Origin: Helicobacter marmotae
Lineage (GTDB): Bacteria > Campylobacterota > Campylobacteria > Campylobacterales > Helicobacteraceae
Assembly: GCF_003364255.1 (NCBI RefSeq)
Contig: NZ_NXLR01000012.1
Coordinates: forward strand, 1 to 59,269
DNA: 59,269 nt
Direction: 5' to 3'
In this document: one piece after another, positions 1 to 6,765 of the stretch
How the letters are laid out: each line of letters begins with the position of its first letter
How positions within the stretch are numbered: position 1 is the first letter of the stretch
Program-made: the position numbers and the translations under genes
The notes under the pieces: generated by a model
Told to the model about the DNA's origin: nothing
Seen by the model: only the letters and a program-made list of their open reading frames with translations
The model's database searches: none

Positions 1-669
1 CCTGATAAGAGTAGGGCGGGGGCAGCTGCAGATTTGTAAAAAGAAAAGGAGCAAGATATTATCCTTGATTTTTTCGCAGGCAGTGGCACAACCGCCCATG
101 CGGTAATGGAACTCAATGCAGAAGATGGAGGCAATAGGCAATTTATCTTAGTGCAAATTGATGAGCCAATTAATGAAAAAAACAAAATCGCATATGATTT
201 TTGTAAAAATGAATTAAAGAGTAAAAATCCCGCCATTAGTGATATTACCATTGAGAGGGTAAAAAGAGCAGGAGCAAAAATTGCAAAAGAAAATCCAAAT
301 TTTAAGGGTGACTTAGGCTTTAGCGTCTATAGCCTCTGTGATAAACCTAGCCTAATCTGTGATGAAGATGGGCATTTGAAATTACTCACAAAGCGTGAGG
401 GGGCAAGCCCTAGCGATATTGCAAGAAACCTTGCCTTGCAGTGTGGCAAGGAGCTAGATAAAAGCCTAGAGTGCATACTAGAATCTAAGCTTTATAAATG
501 CGAAGATGTCTATTGTGTAGTGCAATGCGATAAAGAAGTGCTAGAGATTTTAGGTAAAACAAAAAATGAATATATCCTTATCGATGGCTATGCGGATATA
601 AACTTAGAGCCATTTTTAAATCTTAAAAGCAGTGCAAATATTGATGAGCGATTAAGGGTAATATATTAA
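1..669 (+). pseudogene. C-terminal part of a type III R-M DNA methyltransferase (mod), interrupted
   Basis: The reading frame ending at 669 enters from outside the window, carries an in-frame TAA at 37-39, then encodes an AdoMet-binding motif I ([13 protein letters not shown], about 70-108) followed by the [14 protein letters not shown] and VKRAG segments typical of the C-terminus of type III modification subunits. In this beta-class methyltransferase family the catalytic DPPY lies upstream of motif I, so it is outside the window. The first ATG after the stop (106) lies downstream of motif I, so the open part alone (187 aa) cannot be a working enzyme. The residues around the stop (GAAADL, then KKKEQDI) read as though a family segment between them was lost; that is inference. 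No res gene follows; instead a second R-M system starts about 120 bp later. Confidence 0.8.
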
Positions 670-739
670 GGGCATTTGTCAAATTTATCATATTTCAATG
701 GCTTAATTATTGCTTGAGATAAGCTTTAATCGCTTATTG

Positions 740-745
740 TATAAT
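740..745 (+). promoter_or_regulatory. -10 box for the AlwI-type R-M operon
   Basis: TATAAT preceded by TTG (TTGTATAATG) lies 42 bp upstream of the ATG at 788. No convincing -35 is seen, which is normal for the Helicobacter housekeeping sigma factor. It favours the 788 start over the TTG at 710, which would lie upstream of this promoter. Confidence 0.5.
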
Positions 746-787
746 GTAATCCTCCAAGAAAGACAAGAAAATCTAAGGGATGTGTGT

Positions 788-1837
788 ATGTTTGCTCTGT
801 GCTCTAGACGTTATACAGGTGCTAAAACAAAGCTTTTAAAAGCCATTGATTGCGTGCTTTTAAAACATTTTGATTATACAAAATATAATGCACTAAGCTT
901 TTTTGATGTATTTGCTGGCACGGGCGTTGTGGGTGAATATTTCTTGCAAAAGCATAACTTTACTCACTTTATCCTTAATGACTTTTTGGAATCTAATTTT
1001 GTGATTTATCAGGGATTTTTCTCTCAAACTCCATTCTCTCAAACAAAACTCACAAATTTAGCCAAAGATTTAGAGAATCTAAACCCTAAAATACTAGAAA
1101 ACAACTACTACGCCAAGCATTTTGGCAATACATTTTTCTCTCAAAATAACGCGCTTGTCATCGGAGCAATTAGAGAAAGGCTTGATGTGCTTTTACACAC
1201 AAAACAAATCAATCAAAAAGAATTTTACATACTTTTATCAAGCCTGCTTTATAGTAGCGATAGGGTGGCAAACACGGTTGGGCATTATGATGCATATCGC
1301 AAAAACATTCCGCTAAAAGACGCATTTAAATTCGAGCTTATTCAAAGCATAAAAACTAAGGCAGAAATTGAAATTTTCAAAGAAGATTCCAATACTTTAG
1401 TGAAGCAATTTATAAAAGAGGGTAGGACAATTGATATTGCCTTTATAGACCCTCCCTACAATTCAAGGCAGTATAGCAGATTCTATCATTTGCTTGAGAC
1501 TTTAAGTCAAAATGATAAACCCAAACTCTATGGAGTAGCCCTAAAACCAGAGCCTAAGAATCTAAGCAAATATTGCAAGACAGAAGCTAAAGTTGCCTTT
1601 ATAGATTTAATTGAAAATCTAGCAAAGATGAGTAAAATCTTGGTAGTTACTTATAATAATACTTATACCTCCAAGTCAAGCTCAAGTAGAAATAAAATAC
1701 AATTAGAAGAAATAAGGGCAGCTTTAGAATCTGTGGCAAAAACCTCTATTTATGAATTTGACCACAAAGCTTTCAGTAGTGGGAAAACGGAGTTTCATAA
1801 GCATAAAGAGTGTGTTTTCATAGGGAAAGTGCGATGA
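788..1837 (+). CDS. D12-class DNA adenine methyltransferase, first of an AlwI-like R-M pair
   Basis: Predicted N6-adenine DNA methyltransferase of 349 aa. The N-terminal RRYTGAKTKLL segment is the usual AdoMet/DNA-binding start of D12-class enzymes, FDVFAGTGVVG (about residues 39-49) is motif I, and DPPYNSRQYSR (about 221-231) is catalytic motif IV. The ATG at 788 is preceded by AAGGGA at 7-base spacing and a -10 box at 740-745; an alternative TTG at 710 has neither. Its stop overlaps the ATG of the second methyltransferase (ATGA), so the two are probably translated as a pair. Two methyltransferases beside one nuclease is the usual arrangement for systems recognising an asymmetric site, one enzyme per strand. 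The exact recognition site cannot be read from the sequence. Confidence 0.85.
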   Translation: MFALCSRRYTGAKTKLLKAIDCVLLKHFDYTKYNALSFFDVFAGTGVVGEYFLQKHNFTHFILNDFLESNFVIYQGFFSQTPFSQTKLTNLAKDLENLNPKILENNYYAKHFGNTFFSQNNALVIGAIRERLDVLLHTKQINQKEFYILLSSLLYSSDRVANTVGHYDAYRKNIPLKDAFKFELIQSIKTKAEIEIFKEDSNTLVKQFIKEGRTIDIAFIDPPYNSRQYSRFYHLLETLSQNDKPKLYGVALKPEPKNLSKYCKTEAKVAFIDLIENLAKMSKILVVTYNNTYTSKSSSSRNKIQLEEIRAALESVAKTSIYEFDHKAFSSGKTEFHKHKECVFIGKVR

Positions 1838-2766
1838 CATTACAAGCAAAAAATCTACAACATTTCACAAAAAGCAAAATAATGCGCTCACCTCTTTTTT
1901 ATGTGGGTGATAAATACAAGCTTATGCCTCAATTACAAAGTGTATTTCCACAAAATATTGATACATATATCGAGCCTTTTGTGGGTGGAGGAAGTTCTTT
2001 TTTAAACATTAAAGCAAACAAATATTTACTGAATGATTTAGATAAATATTTAATCGCTTTGCATCAATTTTTACAACATCAAAATAAAGAAGATTTGCTT
2101 AAAGAGTTATTACAAATGATAAAGCACTATAAACTTTCCTGCTCCTTAAAAAACCTCCTTCCTCCGCTTGAATTAAGACTTGCGTATAAAAAAACTTATT
2201 TTGCCAAATACAATAAAAATTCCTATATGCAGCTAAGGGCTGATTTTAATAATGACAAAAACGATATGCTAAAACTTTATTTACTTCTTATTTATGGCTT
2301 TAATCGTATGCTTCGCTTTAATAGCAAGGGTGATTTTAATTTGCCCGTTGGGAATGTAGATTTTAATCTCAATGTGTTAAATGCTTTGCAAGATTATCTA
2401 GGCTTTATGCAAGATTCTCAGGTAAAATTTTTCAACCTCGATTATAAACATTTTTTAAGCAAAATAACGCTTTGCAAAAATGATTTTATTTATTTTGACC
2501 CACCCTATCTTATTAGCAGCAGCGAATACAATAAATTATGGAATGAAGAGCAAGAAAAAATATTTTATCAAGTGCTTAAAAAATTAGATTCTCAAGGCTT
2601 TAAATGGGGTTTAACCAATCTTTTGCAACACAAAGGACGAAATAATCCATTCTTAGAGCAATTCACTAAGGAATATAAAACTTGCACCATAAAAAGCAAC
2701 TATATCAGCTTTAATGACAATTCAATCAAAAAGGATTCTGTGGAGGTTTATGTCAGCAATGTCTAA
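1834..2766 (+). CDS. Dam/DpnM-like D12-class DNA adenine methyltransferase
   Basis: Predicted N6-adenine methyltransferase of 310 aa resembling the Dam/DpnIIA family. Visible motifs are the N-terminal PLFYVGDKYKLMPQL segment, motif I IEPFVGGGSSFLN (about residues 47-59), LNDLDKYLIALHQF, and catalytic FDPPYLISSS (about 221-230). The ATG at 1834 overlaps the stop of the preceding methyltransferase; an in-frame start at 1810 would lie inside that gene and is less likely. The 3' end overlaps the start of the AlwI-family endonuclease. Members of this family often methylate GATC or a site containing it, and AlwI-type nucleases can recognise GGATC, but specificity here is inference. It is intact, so methylation should persist although the nuclease is frameshifted. 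Confidence 0.87.
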   Translation: MTLQAKNLQHFTKSKIMRSPLFYVGDKYKLMPQLQSVFPQNIDTYIEPFVGGGSSFLNIKANKYLLNDLDKYLIALHQFLQHQNKEDLLKELLQMIKHYKLSCSLKNLLPPLELRLAYKKTYFAKYNKNSYMQLRADFNNDKNDMLKLYLLLIYGFNRMLRFNSKGDFNLPVGNVDFNLNVLNALQDYLGFMQDSQVKFFNLDYKHFLSKITLCKNDFIYFDPPYLISSSEYNKLWNEEQEKIFYQVLKKLDSQGFKWGLTNLLQHKGRNNPFLEQFTKEYKTCTIKSNYISFNDNSIKKDSVEVYVSNV

Positions 2767-4365
2767 AGCAAAATACAAAATCCTATCTTTTAGCACCACA
2801 ATGCGAAACCCTAAGAGGATAGTTGATTTTCTTAAAACCCTCTTACCATATGAGCATAGGATTTTGACACATGAGCTTATTATGCAAATTATTACAAACT
2901 TGATTACTAACAAAATATATGTCCCAAATTATGCTAAATCACATTTTAACGATATTGTAGATTCTGATGAACCTTTTAGTGGCGCGCAAGCACAAGAAAT
3001 CATAGAAAACTCACCACAAAAACACAAAGAAGCGGGCTTTGAAAAAGGCTGGGATTCAAGATTTGATACCTTTTATAAACTAAGTATGGAATTTGGCTTT
3101 TGCTTTTATGCAATGAATGAGCCTCTGCTTATTTCAAATACAGGACATTTGCTCATTAACGCCTTAAATGAGAATCCTAGCAATGCGAGAATCCCAACAA
3201 TGAAAGTAGTGAAGCAAAAATTGCAAATATTTTTTTGAACTGCTTAATGAAATATCAAAGCAACAACCCCTTTAGAAAAACGCTTAATGCCAATGTGCCA
3301 TTATTGCTTTTGCTTAATACTATGAAAGCCCTAAAAAACCAAATTGGGGATTCTAAAATTCATAAAAGTGAAATTGCATTCTTTTTATGCTGGAGAGATA
3401 GTAATTTTCAAGCATTGGCGGAATTTATCTTAAACTTTAGAGCACTCTATCCACATTTTTGCTATTCAAATGAAGTGATTTATGAAGAGTGTTTAAAACT
3501 CTTAGAATCAGAGAATAAAAATCGATTTAAAATCTCTCAAGTTTGTGGAGAAAGCATAGATGAGTATATAAGAAAAATGCGAATTTGTGGGATTATTTCT
3601 TTACGCGGGAGTGGGAGGTTTTTAGACTTCAATAGCTTTGAGTTAGCAAAAATAGACTATGTGATACACAATTACTCGAAGTTTCAAACATTTTCCAATA
3701 AAAAAGCCTATTTTACATATATGGGAAGTATTGATGAGAGAATATTAGAAATTAAAGAGATAGTTGCAGAGCACCAAGAAAGCCTCAAACTCCAAACTTT
3801 ACAAAATTTTGCCAAACAATACAGCAAGGAGCAAATCTACAAAGAGCTTAAAATTTTAGGCTCTAAAAAATCATATAGCAACGATGAGGTATTTAAATTT
3901 ATACCAGAGCCCACAAGATTTGAATTTTTAACCGCTATTGCCTTAAAGCAACATCTCACACATTTAGAGATTATGCCAAATTATAGCATTGATGATGAGG
4001 GCTTGCCAAAATCGCATGCAAGTGGAAATCAAGCAGATATTGTGTGCAAAGACACTAAGGGCTGGGCTATTGTAGAGGTGAGCCTTATTTGTGGTAGAGC
4101 GCAAGTAAATAATGAGCTTATACCCATTACAAGACATCTAAATGAGATGATACAAACAAAGAAAATTGATAATATGCAAGAAATAAAATCATTCGCCCTT
4201 TTCATCGCTCCTAAAATCTTTGAAGATTCTAAGAGATATGTGAAATTTTTAGCTTATGATGAGGGACTAGACATAAGAAATTTTGATATTTTAACATTTA
4301 TTCAAGCCTTAGAGAAAATAAATAACCATACTCCTTTTTCCATAAATGAAATTTTTTCCAATTAA
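2750..4365 (+). pseudogene. AlwI-family type II restriction endonuclease, split by a frameshift
   Basis: Two overlapping frames together make an AlwI-family endonuclease. The first (2750-3238, 162 aa, opening MSAMSKAKYKILSFSTTMRN) ends at a TGA after a T7 run; the second (from about 3187 to 4365) carries the middle and the PD-(D/E)XK-like nuclease core, with ADIVC followed by IVEVSLICGRAQ near 4033-4095. Removing one copy of a 17-base imperfect duplication (3170-3203) joins the frames exactly, giving a smooth reading NENPNNESSEAKIANIFLNC and a 532-aa protein. Changing the T7 run (3229-3235) to T8 would also join them but keeps about six extra, odd-looking residues. As written the enzyme is probably inactive. 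Start 2750 is a choice; ATG 2759 is also possible. Confidence 0.8.
3170..3203 (+). repeat. Imperfect 17-bp tandem duplication in the endonuclease gene
   Basis: The units GAGAATCCTAGCAATGC (3170-3186) and GAGAATCCCAACAATGA (3187-3203) match at 14 of 17 positions. Seventeen bases is not a multiple of three, and the shift it produces is exactly the one separating the two halves of the nuclease frame. Confidence 0.75.
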
Positions 4366-4848
4366 TCAAGCTTTATTGATAAAATCAAAAATGATTTTTC
4401 TTGATTTTGCCTTATTGATTCCACAAATATTACAAGAGCGCACAGGGTGAAATATCAAGTCATAATCCACGCTCTTAGCTTGTTTGTCTAAATGCACATA
4501 TAATTCTGCCTTATTGCTTAAATGAACTTCAATAACGTTAGGCAGTGTAGGAGTGTGGGTAGCCTCCAACGTGCTTGCTACATAAGTTTGGCTACTTGAT
4601 TCTAGGCACATATTTGGCGCTACATTACTTGAGGATTGCTTGGGAATTTCACCCCTAATATGCGAGCTATCAGGCAAAAGAGATGAGGTATCACTGCAAG
4701 CTTCTCTCTCTTGTAGCCTTTTAGAAGATTCGCCTAATGCTTGAAAAAAGCGATGTATTATATTCAAACCTATAAACATACAATAGACAAGAATACGCAA
4801 CATAATTAAGCCTATAAAAATGCAAAAGATAATGAGGAGAAAGTGCAT
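4366..4848 (-). CDS. Hypothetical membrane-anchored protein
   Basis: Protein of 160 aa that I do not recognise. Residues 3-33 (LLIIFCIFIGLIM...) are one or two hydrophobic segments and should anchor it in the inner membrane; the middle is Ser/Thr-rich and probably disordered, with Cys residues but no repeat. Near the C-terminus is a single CNIC pair after HPVR, then a basic tail (KSRKIIFDFINKA). It runs convergently against the restriction gene with no gap, so it marks the edge of the R-M island. AAAGG precedes the ATG. The CxxC could bind metal but one pair is weak evidence. No function is claimed. Confidence 0.6.
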   Translation of the reverse strand: MHFLLIIFCIFIGLIMLRILVYCMFIGLNIIHRFFQALGESSKRLQEREACSDTSSLLPDSSHIRGEIPKQSSSNVAPNMCLESSSQTYVASTLEATHTPTLPNVIEVHLSNKAELYVHLDKQAKSVDYDLIFHPVRSCNICGINKAKSRKIIFDFINKA

Positions 4849-4980
4849 TGCAAACCTTTAAAATATGTAAAAAGATTCTAACAAAATTTTGTTATGAGAT
4901 ACATTTAATAGAGAGCATTCAAGCGCTATTATGAGATTACATAATGACAAAATAAGGGAAAGTGTGTAAAGAAGTGAGAT

Positions 4981-5010
4981 AAGCAAGAGCTTAGCAAAAC
5001 TCTTGCTTTT
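4981..5010 (-). terminator. Hairpin terminator downstream of the YceI gene
   Basis: AGCAAGAG (4982-4989) pairs with CTCTTGCT (5000-5007) around a 10-base loop, five bases beyond the stop codon of the minus-strand YceI gene. On the plus strand it is followed by TTT, on the minus strand by a mixed T-containing run. Confidence 0.55.
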
Positions 5011-5014
5011 AAGG

Positions 5015-5563
5015 TTATTGCTCTGCTGCTTCAAGCTCGATTTTAATATCTACATTATCACTTATCATTGCATTGCCTGTATCTGCACCAATACCAAAAT
5101 CCTTGCGATTAAGCTTGCCCTCTAAAGAAAGTGCCACTATATCTTTCCCTGTTTTTGGGTGCTTGATAGGACCATTAAGGCTTACTTTAAAATCCACTTT
5201 TTTAGTAATACCTTTCATCGTAACATTAGCCTCTAGCTTATCGCCATCGTGCTTAATAAGCGACAAAGTAGCCTTAGGGAATTTCTTCACATCAAAAAAG
5301 TCAGATTGATTTAAATGCTTATCGCGCCCATCGCTATTTGTGTTAATAGAAGCAACTTTGGCTTCACCTTGGAGGGCTTTAATCACCTTGCCATCGAGCT
5401 CAAAAGACCCACTAAAATCACCAAAACTTCCCTTAACATTGCTTACAGAGAGATGTTTCACGCTAAATTCAACCGAAGAATGACTCGCATCAACAACATA
5501 ATTTGCACCCATAAGCCAAGAGCCACAAAATAGCCCAACTACCATAATCGCCGTTTTTTTCAT
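5015..5563 (-). CDS. YceI-family periplasmic protein
   Basis: Protein of 182 aa. The first ~20 residues (MKKTAIMVVGLFCGSWLMGA) form a signal peptide, so it should be periplasmic. The mature part starts NYVVDASHSSVEFSVKHL, the hallmark opening of YceI proteins, and contains GSFGDFSGSFELDG, KFPKATL and KITKKV/FKVSLNG-type strands of the lipocalin-like barrel that binds polyisoprenoids. Family members bind a hydrophobic ligand; the physiological role in this group is unsettled. It appears to be transcribed alone, with a TAGAAT -10 on the minus strand at 5592-5597, AAGGAG before the ATG, and a hairpin after the stop. Confidence 0.9.
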   Translation of the reverse strand: MKKTAIMVVGLFCGSWLMGANYVVDASHSSVEFSVKHLSVSNVKGSFGDFSGSFELDGKVIKALQGEAKVASINTNSDGRDKHLNQSDFFDVKKFPKATLSLIKHDGDKLEANVTMKGITKKVDFKVSLNGPIKHPKTGKDIVALSLEGKLNRKDFGIGADTGNAMISDNVDIKIELEAAEQ

Positions 5564-5624
5564 ATTTGCTCCTTAAAAATAATATTTATCCATTCTAACT
5601 TGCCAATGCCAATTAAGCATAAAC

Positions 5625-5661
5625 GCGGCTTTACCAGCGCTTTAAGAAAGCTCATAGCCGC
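5625..5661 (-). terminator. Hairpin downstream of the nitroreductase gene
   Basis: GCGGCT (5625-5630) pairs with AGCCGC (5656-5661), and the enclosed bases can extend the stem imperfectly (AGCGCTTT with AAAGCTC). It lies 11 bases past the stop of the minus-strand nitroreductase gene. No long T run follows, so termination is only probable. Confidence 0.4.
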
Positions 5662-5671
5662 ATTTGCTAGC

Positions 5672-6283
5672 CTACCTATATTCCACTACTTCACTTAAGG
5701 AAAGTCGTTTCTTGCTATGCTTTGGCTCAGCCAATCTATAGCCTAAACTCAAAATAACTGCACTCTCAAATGGTGCTTGAAGTCCTAAAAATTGATCTAG
5801 CTTGTCTTTTTCAAACCCGCCTATCATACACGAGTCAATCCCTTTACTTATGGCTGCGAGTGCCATTTGCATAAGCGCAAGATAGCAATTGGCTTTCGCA
5901 TAAGCATAAAGCCCCTCTTTATCGAGTGCATTCGTCTCATAAGTGTAAGCCTGCACAATGGCATTAAATTTCTCATCTTCTCTTTTGCAATACCTGCTAA
6001 TTTGCTGCTTGATATACTCATCTTTTGATTGTAAATCAGTCCTTGCTACAATCGCAATATTGGCACTTGCAGTTGCGACATTTTCCTGCTTAAAGCATAT
6101 CTCGCTTAAAGCCTTATTATGCTTGCGAGAAAGCACGATAAACTTCCATGGTTCAAACCCACAAGAGCTAGGGCTAAGCCTCCCCGCCTCAAGTATAAAC
6201 TCTAAATCTTCTTTTGCAATCTCATCTTCCTTAAAAGCCTTACATGCAAAACGTTGATGTAATAATGTCTCAAATGACTTCAT
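5672..6283 (-). CDS. NAD(P)H nitroreductase-family oxidoreductase
   Basis: Flavin-dependent oxidoreductase of 203 aa, family of NfsB/RdxA/FrxA. The N-terminal RFACKAFKEDEIAKEDLEFIL and GRLSPSSCGFEPWKFIVL segments are the FMN-binding signature of the family; IDSCMIGGFEKDKLDQFLG and AVILSLGYR close the fold. The ATG at 6283 is preceded by GGAG at 5-base spacing; an upstream TTG at 6298 lacks a ribosome site. It likely reduces nitro or quinone-like compounds with FMN; related enzymes activate nitroimidazoles in Helicobacter, which is family knowledge and not shown here. It is divergent from an HxlR regulator gene, which probably controls it. Confidence 0.85.
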   Translation of the reverse strand: MKSFETLLHQRFACKAFKEDEIAKEDLEFILEAGRLSPSSCGFEPWKFIVLSRKHNKALSEICFKQENVATASANIAIVARTDLQSKDEYIKQQISRYCKREDEKFNAIVQAYTYETNALDKEGLYAYAKANCYLALMQMALAAISKGIDSCMIGGFEKDKLDQFLGLQAPFESAVILSLGYRLAEPKHSKKRLSLSEVVEYR

Positions 6284-6354
6284 ATATTCTCCTTTCAAAC
6301 TAAAAGTTAGGCATTATATGCTAAAGTTTCCAAAAGCACAATACGGAAAATAAA

Positions 6355-6367
6355 GTAAGATACTTAC
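6355..6367. promoter_or_regulatory. Candidate HxlR operator between nitroreductase and regulator genes
   Basis: GTAAG-ATA-CTTAC is a perfect inverted repeat in the 111-bp divergent gap, 28 bp before the regulator ATG. It sits where the -35 of the regulator promoter (TAAAAT -10 at 6381-6386) would be, and upstream of a nitroreductase promoter (-10 on the minus strand at 6313-6318). HxlR-family proteins bind short palindromes with TACT/AGTA half sites, which this resembles. Confidence 0.45.
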
Positions 6368-6394
6368 CAAAAAGAGAGTGTAAAATAAGGAAAA

Positions 6395-6754
6395 ATGAAG
6401 AAGCTAAAAAGCAAACAACTCCACTGCCTTAAAGCAGAAAACATCAGCAACTCCCCATTTGCCTACACGATTTCACTTATCGCGGGCAAATACAAAATGG
6501 GGATTTTATATGCTTTAGCGCATTTTGAAATCTTGCGTTATAACAGGCTTAAAGCCTATATGGGGAGCATTTCTTTTAAAACCCTAACTAATGCCCTAAA
6601 AGAGCTTGAAAGAGATGATTTAATCATACGCAAGGAGTATGCGAGCATACCCCCAAAGGTTGAATATTTCCTATCCGACAAAGGCAAAAGCCTTATTCCT
6701 ATTTTAGACGAACTTTGCACTTGGGGCGAGAAACACAAACCACAAGAGAAATAA
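6395..6754 (+). CDS. HxlR-family winged-helix transcriptional regulator
   Basis: DNA-binding regulator of 119 aa. The core SPFAYTISLIAGKYKMGILYAL...FEILRYNRLKAYMGSISFKTLTNALKELERDDLI is the HxlR winged helix-turn-helix, with the wing formed by the VEYFLSDKGKSLIPIL segment. The family commonly senses electrophiles or redox change through an N-terminal cysteine; here Cys10 or Cys11 (QLHC region) is the candidate, and a second Cys lies in LDELCTWG. It is divergently transcribed from the nitroreductase gene, the usual arrangement for local control. It ends 11 bases before the convergent infB stop. Confidence 0.85.
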   Translation: MKKLKSKQLHCLKAENISNSPFAYTISLIAGKYKMGILYALAHFEILRYNRLKAYMGSISFKTLTNALKELERDDLIIRKEYASIPPKVEYFLSDKGKSLIPILDELCTWGEKHKPQEK

Positions 6755-6765
6755 ACAACACTGCC

